A stretch of 42,956 nucleotides of DNA, taken from contig JALOCD010000027.1 in the NCBI GenBank assembly GCA_023228025.1, positions 1-42,956 on the forward strand, in the 5' to 3' direction. Of the stretch, positions 18,045 to 26,093 are shown piece by piece. Within the stretch, counting starts at the first letter, position 1, and each line of letters opens with the position of its first letter. The stretch is from Prolixibacteraceae bacterium (lineage in GTDB: Bacteria > Bacteroidota > Bacteroidia > Bacteroidales > Prolixibacteraceae). Both the position numbers and the translations under genes were made by a program. A model generated the notes under the pieces. That model was not told the origin of the DNA and made no database searches. It saw only the letters and a program-made list of their open reading frames with translations.

Positions 18045-18296
18045 TCACAATTGCTCTGTAGCACTGGCAATACATTCACTGTTCATTTGATGCAAAATTC
18101 CGTACATGATCAGGGACTGTGCGGCTATATAGGTGGACATCACAAATAATCCGCTGTACGGAACTTTTTCCACAAACTGGGAGATGGCAATCAGGCAGTC
18201 TGACAATACAAAAAGTACAGCTCCTCCAAAAACCAAACCGAAACTACGTGCGGGAACCCTGTCTTTTCTGTTAAGCGCGGAAAGAAACATTGTCAC
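18045..18296 (-). pseudogene. C-terminal remnant of a YhhN-family (lysoplasmalogenase-like) membrane protein
   Basis: The 83-codon frame matches the C-terminal third of YhhN-family membrane proteins, which are normally about 210-230 residues. Recognisable family features are GGAVLFVLSDCLIAISQF (membrane helix with Ser-Asp) and the last helix MSTYIAAQSLIMYGIL. The usual five or more N-terminal helices are absent, and upstream on this strand the DNA runs into the divergently transcribed gene at 18326. The only in-frame starts are GTG at 18296 and ATG at 18290. A decayed remnant is more likely than a working short protein. Assignment rests on motif memory of the family. Confidence 0.6.
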
Positions 18297-18308
18297 AATA
18301 AATTTAGT

Positions 18309-18316
18309 TAGTTTTG
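18309..18316 (+). promoter_or_regulatory. Possible -7 box for the LtaS-like gene
   Basis: TAGTTTTG matches the TAnnTTTG box. Only a weak ATTG lies upstream at 18289-18292, with short spacing. If used, transcription would begin almost at the 18326 ATG, favouring the ATG at 18347 or 18350 as start. Confidence 0.3.
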
Positions 18317-18325
18317 TTCCTTTAG

Positions 18326-20287
18326 ATGAAGAAAATTGGGAAGGGAATGATGAATCTGAAAGAGGTGATAACTAAACGGCGGAGTGCACTCCCGATGCTG
18401 GTATGGAGATTGTCCATTATTTTTCTGCTCTTTTCCCTTCAGCGCCTGCTTTTCTTTCTGTTCAACAGCAGCTATTTCCCGCAAATGTCCAGTGCACATC
18501 TGGGTGAATTGATGCTCTCCGGATTGAAATTTGATCTTACGGCAGTTCTTTACATCAACAGCCTCTATATCATGCTGATGCTTTTCCCCATCCGTGTAAA
18601 ATACCATCTTCTTTACAAAAAAGCGGTTAAAATTATCTTTTTCGTAACCAATGGCATTGCACTGGCGGCCAATTTTATTGATGTGGTCTATTTTCGGTAC
18701 ATTCTGAGAAGAAGCGATTTCAGTGTGTTTTCGGAGTTTAAGCACGAGTCGCAAATCTGGAAAATAGGACTGGTCGGATTGGCTCAATACTGGTACCTGG
18801 TTTTGATCCTTGCTGGCATGCTTTTTTTTGCCTGGTGGATTTACGGAGACCACAAAAGCAGTAGCAAGCAGCGGTCGAATCTGGTATTTTATATTGTTTC
18901 AGGAGTTACCCTGTTTCTGTGCGCAGGATTAACTGTTGCAGGAATGAGGGGTGGTTTTACCGGCACGACACGGCCTATCACCATCAGCAATGCCATCGAA
19001 AGGGTTCAGAAACCGATCGAATCGGCCATTGTGCTCAATACCCCTTTCTCCATCATCCGTACCATCTATGCCAAGACTTTTGAGGAGGTGAAGTTTTTTG
19101 ACGAGAAGGAGGCAGAGAAAATTTATTCCCCCATTCACAACGGTTATCCAGCCGGAAGTTTTAAGCCTATGAATGTGGTTGTTCTGATTCTCGAAAGCTT
19201 TACTAAGGAGGTTATCGGATCTTTGAACACAGATTTGGAAGGCGGACATTACAAGGGATATACACCTTTTCTGGACTCCCTGATCCACGTTAGTTACACT
19301 TGGAAATATTCGTTCGCCAATGGGGTCAAATCCATTGATGCCATTCCATCGGTTATTGCCGGAGTGCCTTCCCTGGTCCAGCCTTTCGTATTGTCGCGCT
19401 ACTCATTGAACGAGATGGAGGGACTGGCTGCTACCTTAAAAAAGAAGGGATACGATGCCGGGTTTTTCCATGGCGCCCCAAATGGTTCGATGGGTTTCGA
19501 TGCCATTACCCACATGCTCTCCATTCAAAGATATTTTGGACAAAATGAGTATCGCCGTAAAGAGGACTCTGATGGATTTTGGGGTATCCCGGATGAACTT
19601 TTTCTGAACTATTGCGCCAGGAATTTTGGTCAGTTGAAGGAACCATTTTTTGCATCTGTCTTTACGCTCTCTTCGCACCATCCCTATATTTTGCCCAAAA
19701 AGTATGAGAACAGCTTTAAAGGAGGCCCAAATCCGCTTTACAAATGCATCGAATACAGCGATTTTTCGCTGAGGGAATTTTTCAGGGAGGCTTCCAGGCA
19801 GCCCTGGTACAAAAACACGCTTTTTGTCCTAACTGCCGATCATTCCTTGCCTTCCAACGATCACAGGGAGTACATCACTTCAACCGGACTTTTTTCCATC
19901 CCTGTAATCTTCCATCAACCAAACAGCAACCTCGTTGGGATGGATTCGACCCTCATGCAGCAAATCGATATCTTCCCAACGGTCATGGGTTACCTGAAAT
20001 ATGATGCACCCTTTTTTGCTTTTGGAAGCGATCGTTTCTCACCAACTGAACACCCTTTTACGGTCAATTATGTGAATGGTTGTTACCAGTTTATGGAGGA
20101 CGATTATCTCCTCCAGTCGGATGGGAAAGAGCTGTTGGCTGCATTCCGTTTCAAGACAGACCCCCAATACCTGCACAATCTGGCCGCCACCGGCGATCCC
20201 CTAATAAACGCGCATTTCCAAAGGTTCAAAGCCTTTCTGCAACAGTACAATAACAGGATGGTGGAGAATAGGCTGACGATAAAATGA
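18326..20287 (+). CDS. LtaS-like membrane sulfatase-fold transferase
   Basis: LtaS-family enzymes move phosphoglycerol or similar groups onto glycans or lipids outside the inner membrane. The first ~210 residues hold about five membrane helices (for example LSIIFLLFSLQRLLFFLF). The sulfatase-fold domain starts near 280 with VVVLILESFTKEVIGSLN, whose Thr 293 is the expected nucleophile. A later metal-binding segment LFVLTADHSLPSNDH lies near 500. The 653-residue length fits. Gram-negative cells lack lipoteichoic acid, so the acceptor is probably a membrane glycan or lipid A-type molecule (inference). ATGs at 18347 and 18350, preceded by GGGAAGGGA, are alternative starts. Confidence 0.88.
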   Translation: MKKIGKGMMNLKEVITKRRSALPMLVWRLSIIFLLFSLQRLLFFLFNSSYFPQMSSAHLGELMLSGLKFDLTAVLYINSLYIMLMLFPIRVKYHLLYKKAVKIIFFVTNGIALAANFIDVVYFRYILRRSDFSVFSEFKHESQIWKIGLVGLAQYWYLVLILAGMLFFAWWIYGDHKSSSKQRSNLVFYIVSGVTLFLCAGLTVAGMRGGFTGTTRPITISNAIERVQKPIESAIVLNTPFSIIRTIYAKTFEEVKFFDEKEAEKIYSPIHNGYPAGSFKPMNVVVLILESFTKEVIGSLNTDLEGGHYKGYTPFLDSLIHVSYTWKYSFANGVKSIDAIPSVIAGVPSLVQPFVLSRYSLNEMEGLAATLKKKGYDAGFFHGAPNGSMGFDAITHMLSIQRYFGQNEYRRKEDSDGFWGIPDELFLNYCARNFGQLKEPFFASVFTLSSHHPYILPKKYENSFKGGPNPLYKCIEYSDFSLREFFREASRQPWYKNTLFVLTADHSLPSNDHREYITSTGLFSIPVIFHQPNSNLVGMDSTLMQQIDIFPTVMGYLKYDAPFFAFGSDRFSPTEHPFTVNYVNGCYQFMEDDYLLQSDGKELLAAFRFKTDPQYLHNLAATGDPLINAHFQRFKAFLQQYNNRMVENRLTIK

Positions 20288-20421
20288 AATTGGAAAATTG
20301 GAAAATGTGCAAATGTGGAAATTTAAGGGGGACGATTAGAGTATTGAGAAAATGAGAAGGTGGGAAGATGGGAAAATGAGAGGATAAGAAATTGAGAATG
20401 GTCCTTGTGATTGTCGAAGGG
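20288..20421 (+). repeat. Composite intergenic element, degenerate copy 3
   Basis: The stop codon is followed by purine-rich degenerate units (AATTGGAAAATTGGAAAATG, then GGGACGATTAG, then GAGAAAATGAGAAGG). At 20400-20421 a segment GGTCCTTGTGATTGTCGAAG follows, resembling the start of the 33-nt element seen at 17006 and 39844. The GACGATTAG unit is shared with copy 1. Confidence 0.55.
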
Positions 20422-20456
20422 GAAAATGATTCTTCAAAAATATATTTTCTTCTTTC

Positions 20457-20584
20457 ATTGCCGTCTGCTTTAGCTGACGGACTTGAGAATTAATCATTTT
20501 CATGGCTTTAGCCAAACCTGCCGAAATTTGGCTGAAGCCTGTCGCTCCATATTGCTGGCCCGTCAGCTAAAGCAGACGGCAATA
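20457..20584. repeat. REPIN-like palindromic element
   Basis: CCGTCTGCTTTAGCTGACGG at 20461-20480 recurs as its exact reverse complement at 20560-20579, and each copy can fold on itself. Between them GGCTTTAGCCAAA (20503-20515) faces TTTGGCTGAAGCC (20527-20539). The inner motif GGCTTTAGCCAAA also occurs beside the transposase gene at 41636-41648, which suggests the same mobilising enzyme. Confidence 0.8.
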
Positions 20585-20683
20585 AAAGAAATCCGGTATA
20601 CCCGATTTCAGTAAAAAGCAATTGAAACTTTTTCATTGCAAGAGAAGTAAAAATTAATAAATGAATTCATTAACAATCTGTAA

Positions 20684-21637
20684 ATGAGTTTGAATTTAGA
20701 TACATCTTTGATTCGCAAATTTGGTTTTGGCATATTGTTGCTAGCCTTTCTCATGACGGGCTGCAAACCTGATCCGCTGGTGGAGACCCCTCCTGCCAGT
20801 GGGTTCAACTTTTTTGTGGTTTCAGACATGGGCTCTACCGGTCCCTACCGGGAAGATTCCGTTGCCCATACGGTGAACAGGATGTCCAATATCCTTCTCC
20901 CCAGATTCGTGATCAACCAGGGCGATTTTTTTCACGACCAGGGAGTGAAAGACATTCACGATTCGTTATGGGGTGCGCAGTTTGAGCGTATGTTTACCGC
21001 CCCTGGGCTCAACGTGAAGTGGTATTCCATCATCGGGAACCACGAATATATCGGCAATCCCCAGGCGCTGGTCGACTATACCAAAGTCAGCCAGAGATGG
21101 ACCTTGCCTGCCAGGAATTATACCTTTGTCCAGCAGGTCGACAGCGTCACCACGATCCGCTTTGTGATGATCGATACCGCCCCTTTCCTTTACTTCTACC
21201 ATCGAGACCCAAAATACCATGAGGTGAATTCTCAGGATCCGGATAAGACGGTTGCCTTCGCCGACAGCGTGCTGGCACAGTCGCACGAAACCTGGAAGGT
21301 GGTTGTCGGCCACCATCCCATCTATACCTCCGACTTTAACCAGGGCAATACCTATGGGCTCATCGAGGAGATTGAACCGCTGCTCAGAAAATATCATGTG
21401 GATTTCTACCTCAATGGCCACGTGCACAAGTTTGAACACCTTCAACGAGACGGGATCGACTACATGATCACCTCCACCGGGGTGAAACCGCGCTGGTCGA
21501 ACCCCTGGTTCTTCACCCGCTTCGTCAAGAAATCATTGGGTTTTACTGTCTGCCATGTCGATGCAAAGGAGTTCTCCTTTTTCTTTGTCAACGAGAAGGG
21601 AGAGACGCTTTACTCGTATCGGAGGAAGAAGGAATAA
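20684..21637 (+). CDS. Purple-acid-phosphatase-like metallophosphoesterase, lipoprotein
   Basis: Calcineurin-type two-metal phosphatase, probably hydrolysing phosphomonoesters in the periplasm or at the cell surface. A lipoprotein signal ends at LMTGC (Cys 27). Metal-binding motifs appear in order: SDMG (Asp 48), GDFFHD (Asp 81), GNHEY (Asn 119, His 120), GHHPIY (His 210-211) and NGHVH (His 246, 248). This arrangement resembles the small tartrate-resistant acid phosphatase type. The 317-residue length fits. The gene stands alone, with a REPIN upstream and a perfect inverted repeat downstream shared with the convergent DUF6048 gene. Substrate is not deducible. Confidence 0.9.
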   Translation: MSLNLDTSLIRKFGFGILLLAFLMTGCKPDPLVETPPASGFNFFVVSDMGSTGPYREDSVAHTVNRMSNILLPRFVINQGDFFHDQGVKDIHDSLWGAQFERMFTAPGLNVKWYSIIGNHEYIGNPQALVDYTKVSQRWTLPARNYTFVQQVDSVTTIRFVMIDTAPFLYFYHRDPKYHEVNSQDPDKTVAFADSVLAQSHETWKVVVGHHPIYTSDFNQGNTYGLIEEIEPLLRKYHVDFYLNGHVHKFEHLQRDGIDYMITSTGVKPRWSNPWFFTRFVKKSLGFTVCHVDAKEFSFFFVNEKGETLYSYRRKKE

Positions 21638-21639
21638 AT

Positions 21640-21874
21640 AAGGATAAAGGATAAAGTAAAAAGGATAAAGGGGAATTCGAACTGAATCGCCGCTCGATTG
21701 ATTCCATCAAATAATTTCCAATTCGAACTTAACTCAAATCAATTGCTAGTGCTACAGTGAGCACTCCCCTCCGGCGTAATTTTCTTATTTAATTTGTGAA
21801 ATTCGTGTAATCCGTGGTACGTAGATTTCAGCTCAAATGCCCCCTTTATCCTTTTTACTTTATCCTTTATCCTT
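21640..21874. repeat. Perfect 34-bp inverted repeat of GGATAAA units between convergent genes
   Basis: The arm at 21640-21673 and the arm at 21841-21874 are exact reverse complements over 34 bases. Each is built of AAGGATAAAGGATAAAG-type units. The left arm starts 3 bases after the phosphatase stop and the right arm ends 4 bases before the DUF6048 stop. The 167-base spacer has no gene; it contains common-looking filler such as AATTCGTGTAATCCGTGG. Confidence 0.93.
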
Positions 21875-21878
21875 GTTC

Positions 21879-22703
21879 TCAGTACTGCAGTTGATTCCTC
21901 CCCCTTTGTCCGCCACCATAGCCATTTGAGTTGTTGTAAGGATTGTTGGGGTCATTCGGATCCAGTTCTTCATCATTGTCAGAATCGGAGCGTTTTGGTC
22001 TGGCCGATTTGAGTGATTTGGGCATTTTCTTCGTCTTGATAAGCGGAATCCGGTAGGCGACTGTTACCGAAAAATCGAAAGGGACCTCCGAGGCGGTGTA
22101 ACCCAATCCGGGAATGACATAAGGTGTAACATTCGGGTCTTTGGTGGAGGCAAGGAGAAATTTTGCCCTGACAGACCAGCCGAAAAAGATGTTTGGCAGC
22201 AACTCCCCTTTCAGGCCAAAGACCAGTTCGCCCCAATGGGCCCCCATATTTTTTTTGGGGAATGAGGATTGCAGGGTACCCCAATAATTGGTGTAGCTGG
22301 AGGCAAGGGTCTCATGTGAAAAACGGCTAAAACCATACCTGAACCCGACAAACACCAGGTCGTTGTCCGACAAAGACTCGAATTTGTTGATGTTCACATC
22401 CACACCGATCCTGCCATAAGCCCCTTTGTTGGTATAGTGAAAAGCATCTTTCAAATCATCGACGTTTTGATATCCGACCTCCACGGTAGGGAAAAAATTG
22501 CCTTTGTATGGATAATCTGCCTGGATCTCAAAGGCGCTTTTCGTTGCATTTTGAATGGTTGGCATCAGAAAACGCGACAAATCGATCCCAAAGCGCGGGC
22601 CTTCGTACCTCCACACCTCTTTCTTTCCCTGGCCAAAGCCCGCAGCCGGACTAAGGAGTAGTAAGATGAAGATAGACCGTAATATTTTGTCCATTGGTGG
22701 CAT
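21879..22703 (-). CDS. DUF6048-family outer-membrane beta-barrel-like protein
   Basis: Function unknown. The 274-residue protein has a signal peptide (LLLLSPAAGFGQ) followed by an alternating pattern of short beta-strands (GPRFGIDLSRFLMP, FPTVEVGYQNVDD, LVFVGFRYGFSRFSHE, FDFSVTVAYRIPLI) expected of a small outer-membrane barrel. The tail after residue 230 is low-complexity and rich in Asp, Asn, Pro and Gly. Met 4 (22694) is an equally good start. It overlaps the upstream DUF6452 gene by about 50 bases, so the pair are one operon. The DUF6452-DUF6048 pairing is a familiar Bacteroidota arrangement; the family number is from memory. Confidence 0.8.
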   Translation of the reverse strand: MPPMDKILRSIFILLLLSPAAGFGQGKKEVWRYEGPRFGIDLSRFLMPTIQNATKSAFEIQADYPYKGNFFPTVEVGYQNVDDLKDAFHYTNKGAYGRIGVDVNINKFESLSDNDLVFVGFRYGFSRFSHETLASSYTNYWGTLQSSFPKKNMGAHWGELVFGLKGELLPNIFFGWSVRAKFLLASTKDPNVTPYVIPGLGYTASEVPFDFSVTVAYRIPLIKTKKMPKSLKSARPKRSDSDNDEELDPNDPNNPYNNSNGYGGGQRGRNQLQY

Positions 22704-23142
22704 ATTTTTCTGCAGATTTTGGATTCACAACCGGATCAAAAATCCTTATTGAATCAATGAAGGAGCTGTATTTGGAAGCAACAAGGTCGTAATTGGGTGC
22801 AAATCCGCAACTTTGCGAAATCAACTGAAAAGTCATGGTATGTTTTAACCAGAATGAACTGGCCTTGCCGTTGGCAAAGACAATGAATCCGGTTGTGTCG
22901 GTATTCACTGCGAGCGGCAATCCTACCTTAAATTCCGTTGCAGAAAACTTGTTGAATACCAGTGTGTCTCCCTTGGCGAGCTTGTTGTAACCTCTAACCA
23001 TGATGGAGTCGATCTTTATAGTTCCGTTGGCAGTAAAGTTAGTGATCAAAAGGGTTTCGGACGAATCATAGCAGTGGGAACCATTGTTACAGGAGTTAAG
23101 TAACATGACCGCCAACAAGAGAATAATGAGCCGGAATCGCAT
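22651..23142 (-). CDS. DUF6452-family lipoprotein
   Basis: Function unknown. The 163-residue protein has a lipoprotein signal (LAVMLLNSC, Cys 18). The remainder looks like a beta-rich periplasmic domain with DTLVFNKFSATEFKVGLPLA and SFWLKHTMTFQLISQSCGFA. Two further cysteines (HCYDSSE and SQSCGFAPNY) could form a disulfide. It is transcribed just ahead of, and overlapping, the DUF6048 gene. The segment QSCGFAPNYDL is typical of the family as I remember it. Possible role: helper lipoprotein for the barrel encoded next (inference). Confidence 0.8.
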   Translation of the reverse strand: MRFRLIILLLAVMLLNSCNNGSHCYDSSETLLITNFTANGTIKIDSIMVRGYNKLAKGDTLVFNKFSATEFKVGLPLAVNTDTTGFIVFANGKASSFWLKHTMTFQLISQSCGFAPNYDLVASKYSSFIDSIRIFDPVVNPKSAEKYATNGQNITVYLHLTTP

Positions 23143-23223
23143 TTATTGAATTCGTAAGTGTTGTATCTTGCGGCAAATATAATCAAAATGGGTGGATGGG
23201 ATTTACACCCTCAAAATTATTGA

Positions 23224-23231
23224 TAGTTTTG
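23224..23231 (+). promoter_or_regulatory. Possible -7 box for the metallophosphoesterase gene
   Basis: TAGTTTTG fits TAnnTTTG exactly. A weak TTTA upstream at 23202-23205 is 18 bases away. Transcription would start near 23238, 13 bases before the ATG at 23251. Confidence 0.4.
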
Positions 23232-23250
23232 CTCGTCTAATTATTTTGTA

Positions 23251-24399
23251 ATGAGAACACTTTCTTTTTTCATATTTTTCAGTATTGTATTGGTCGTCTA
23301 TTCTTCGCTCAACTATTTCGTCTATAGCCGTGGGTTGATGGTCTTCTCCTGCACTCCGGCTTACAAAAAGTGGTATACATTGATCTTCTGGACTTTAGTA
23401 TCCTCTTTTCTGGTAGGGATGTTTTGGGAAAGGGCAGCTTCATCTGTCGTAAGTGAATGGATTTACAGGGTCGGCGCTTTTTGGCTGGCCTTCATGTTCT
23501 ACTTTCTGGTGGCCCTTTTGCTGATCGACCTGGTCCGTCTGTCAAACTATTTCTTCCATTATTTGCCGGATTTTTCACCTGCCGGGAAGTTGTATCTGGG
23601 ATATACCGTTATCGGGTTAGTTTCCCTGGTGGTGCTTGGTGGTTACATCAACGCGCTTACGACCAGGATCAGGGAGATCCCCCTGACGATACACAAAACC
23701 GTAACCGGGAATCCTGAACTAAAGATATTGATGGCTTCCGATATCCATTTGGGGGCGCTGATTGGTGAAAGGCAGGAGATGAAGCTGGTACGCATCATCA
23801 ACGAGCAAAAGCCCGACCTGGTGCTGCTTTGCGGCGACCTGGTTGATGGCGATATTGGTCCGGCGCTCAGAAAGAACCTCGGAAGGCATATCCAGGAGAT
23901 CCGCACACCATTGGGCGTCTATGCCATACCCGGAAACCACGAGTATATCGGCGGCATCCGCAATACCTTGCCCTACCTGCAAAGCATCAACATCAAGGTA
24001 CTGCGCGACGAGGTGGTTACCCTTCCCAACGGCATACAGCTTGTTGGCAGGGATGACAGGGACAGTCGCCGTATGGGGGAGACGACTCAACCACATGAAT
24101 TGAAGGAGCTTACGAAAGGGCTCGACCACACCAAACCAATTGTTGTGATGAACCACCAACCTCATCATTTGGATGAAGCAGTCGAAGTAGGAGCGGACCT
24201 CCACCTTTCGGGCCATACCCATCATGGACAAATGTGGCCGTTTAACTACATCACCGAAGCCATCTTCGAATTAAGCTGGGGATTGAAACAAAAGGGAAAT
24301 ACAATTTTCTATGTATCATCCGGTTTTGGATCGTGGGGACCACCGGTCAGGATTGGCAATTCCCCGGAGGTTGTGGTTTTTAATATCCACTTTGATTAA
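23251..24399 (+). CDS. Membrane-anchored metallophosphoesterase (YkuE/YaeI-like)
   Basis: Calcineurin-fold phosphoesterase on a membrane anchor. Residues 1-135 contain about four membrane helices (FFIFFSIVLVVYSSLNYFVY, FWTLVSSFLVGMFW, AFWLAFMFYFLVALLLIDLV, VIGLVSLVVLGGYI). The catalytic domain follows with MASDIHLGAL (Asp 164, His 166), LCGDLVDGD (Asp 196), PGNHEY near 228-233, MNHQPHH, and SGHTHHGQMWP near 318-328. All five metal motifs are intact. Related proteins act on lipid or nucleotide-linked phosphates; the substrate here is unknown. A short trace of its 3' end also appears at 27484-27504, marking a local duplication. Confidence 0.9.
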   Translation: MRTLSFFIFFSIVLVVYSSLNYFVYSRGLMVFSCTPAYKKWYTLIFWTLVSSFLVGMFWERAASSVVSEWIYRVGAFWLAFMFYFLVALLLIDLVRLSNYFFHYLPDFSPAGKLYLGYTVIGLVSLVVLGGYINALTTRIREIPLTIHKTVTGNPELKILMASDIHLGALIGERQEMKLVRIINEQKPDLVLLCGDLVDGDIGPALRKNLGRHIQEIRTPLGVYAIPGNHEYIGGIRNTLPYLQSINIKVLRDEVVTLPNGIQLVGRDDRDSRRMGETTQPHELKELTKGLDHTKPIVVMNHQPHHLDEAVEVGADLHLSGHTHHGQMWPFNYITEAIFELSWGLKQKGNTIFYVSSGFGSWGPPVRIGNSPEVVVFNIHFD

Positions 24400-24589
24400 T
24401 TTTAGGTATTGATATTTAGAGAATTTTCAAAAATATTTTAACATTATTTAACACAGGATCACGATTTTTCTTTTATTTTTACTTAAATTTGTTAAATGGT
24501 TCTATTTAGTGCTTTTTTTATTACTGCTTGGTAAAAAGGGCAAGGTATCCTAAAGAATTTAATCTCTAAACACCTTAAAAATTTATAGC
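24351..24589 (+). repeat. Duplicated leader, copy 1 (upstream of lipoprotein A)
   Basis: This segment, from the last codons of the phosphoesterase gene to the lipoprotein A start, resembles 27484-27685. Shared blocks include GATTGGCAATTCCCCGGAGG (A at base 6 in copy 2), TTCAAAAATATT, CATTATTTAA and, at 24515-24535, TTTTTATTACTG followed by TTG and TAAA. A TAAATTTG box (24484-24491) is present here but not conserved in copy 2. The promoter is probably within this region. Confidence 0.65.
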
Positions 24590-25879
24590 ATGAAAAAATC
24601 TAATCTGAAACTATTTCTCGCAATTTTAATGGTAGCAATTGCGGGTATCATCATCTACAGCTGCCGGAAAAGCGAAGGCCCACCGGACCCGAATGCAAGT
24701 ATAACAGTTGAACGCAAGTTGGTAATCAGTGCATTGGGCTCATTTGCAAAGGACTCCATAGGACAATTCAGTGCTACAATTACCTCCCCATCTGGTACAG
24801 TCAACCAGGTTGCAACGGGCAACACCATCGTTATAAAGGATCCTGTTGCTGGTAATTACACCATCGTGGTCACAAAAACCGGCTACAACACCTCAGCCCC
24901 GGAAGTTGTTAACATAACCGTGCCCGCAGACCCCAAAGCCAGTATGACAATTAATGTACCTATTTTGTTGGTTAAACTGGCAACACCTGTTGCCGTTACC
25001 GGGACAACAGGTGCAGTTATTGCCGTGAAAGTAAATTCCGAGGTACCGACCAGCGCTCCGGTTGCCAATGCAACAGTTTCGCCGGGTACAGTTTTTACCC
25101 TGGCAGACGGGACAAAGCCTGCTACCGTTAGTATTACGGCAACCAATATTCCGTCGGAAGCCAGCACAGCGCCTGTAACGAATACCGGTGGAGGGAATCA
25201 GGTGACGCTGACCAGTAGCACAGAGGTAGTTAACAATTCGATCCCAATGCAGCAACTGGACCTGCAGCCGACAGGGTTGGTATTAAGCGTTCCGATGATC
25301 ATTGATATGTACATAGGCGATGATTATCCATCCAGTATGTCATTGGCCGAAAAAACGGCAAGACAAGGCGGCCTTACGCTAAACTATGTCAGAAGTGACG
25401 GTACGGTTGAGGAGGTAAGTCCTGACCACTTTTCTGCTGATAGAAATACGGTATTTTATAAGATATCCCACTTTTCCAGATGGACCCATTTGAACAGATA
25501 TGCTAAAATGACCAAGGCCAGCACATTTTATACCTATGAAACACAAAGTAAATCATCGGATTGCGGCAGCTTTCTTTCTGGAGTTTTTCAGGTAGTAAGG
25601 ATTTATTCAAAAAGTACAAGGCTTCCCTGGCTGATTACTCGAAAGGATAATGCTGATCTTGTATATGCTTCTAGACTTTTTAACCTACCGAGTATTTATG
25701 CACCTACTGGTTACTATTTTAAATTTGATGGTATTTTCAAGATAGAGAATTGGGTATTAACTGATTCAACTCCAGGTTTTGGCCAAATTTATAATATACA
25801 AGTTCCAACGTATTTGTCTTCTAGCTTATTTAATTTTATTCCTTGCCACAACCAGGGCGGTCACAACCAGGGCGGTTGA
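24590..25879 (+). CDS. Lipoprotein A: PEGA/carboxypeptidase-like N-terminus with divergent C-terminal module
   Basis: Unrecognised 429-residue surface or periplasmic lipoprotein. The leader ends at IIIYSC (Cys 25). Residues about 36-120 look like a small beta-sandwich of the PEGA/carboxypeptidase-regulatory kind (TVERKLVISALGSF, NYTIVVTKTGYNTS). Residues 125-300 are beta-rich, with DLQPTGLVLSVPM and ISHFSRWTH recalling ZU5/GAIN-like modules. Residues 1-307 are about four-fifths identical by eye to the gene at 27686, while 308-429 are much less alike. Cys 325 and Cys 419 are shared with the paralog, so a disulfide is possible. The tail repeats HNQGG twice. A strong terminator follows at 25931. 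Confidence 0.85.
   Translation: MKKSNLKLFLAILMVAIAGIIIYSCRKSEGPPDPNASITVERKLVISALGSFAKDSIGQFSATITSPSGTVNQVATGNTIVIKDPVAGNYTIVVTKTGYNTSAPEVVNITVPADPKASMTINVPILLVKLATPVAVTGTTGAVIAVKVNSEVPTSAPVANATVSPGTVFTLADGTKPATVSITATNIPSEASTAPVTNTGGGNQVTLTSSTEVVNNSIPMQQLDLQPTGLVLSVPMIIDMYIGDDYPSSMSLAEKTARQGGLTLNYVRSDGTVEEVSPDHFSADRNTVFYKISHFSRWTHLNRYAKMTKASTFYTYETQSKSSDCGSFLSGVFQVVRIYSKSTRLPWLITRKDNADLVYASRLFNLPSIYAPTGYYFKFDGIFKIENWVLTDSTPGFGQIYNIQVPTYLSSSLFNFIPCHNQGGHNQGG
25847..25876 (+). repeat. 15-bp perfect tandem duplication in the 3' end of lipoprotein A
   Basis: CACAACCAGGGCGGT at 25847-25861 is repeated exactly at 25862-25876, just before the stop. It doubles the HNQGG tail. The paralog has a single copy. 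Confidence 0.95.
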
Positions 25880-25930
25880 AAGGACGATAATCGGCAGGAT
25901 TTGACAAGATTACCGAATTCTGAATATACA

Positions 25931-25981
25931 GAAACACCCATATTCCAAATAGTTTATTGGATTTGGGTGTTTCCTTTTTTT
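25931..25981 (+). terminator. Rho-independent terminator of lipoprotein A
   Basis: GAAACACCCA (25931-25940) pairs with TGGGTGTTTC (25964-25973), with inner CCAAAT/ATTTGG-type pairing. It is followed by a run of seven T. It sits about 50 bases past the stop. Confidence 0.92.
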
Positions 25982-26093
25982 AAGGATTACGTATCTAGGG
26001 TAGCGTATTATTGAAGTAACTTGAGGGAAGGGTAGGTAAGCAGACATTATTTTTGAGCTAGCAAAATAGAAGCTGTTTAATTTTAATTTTTAG

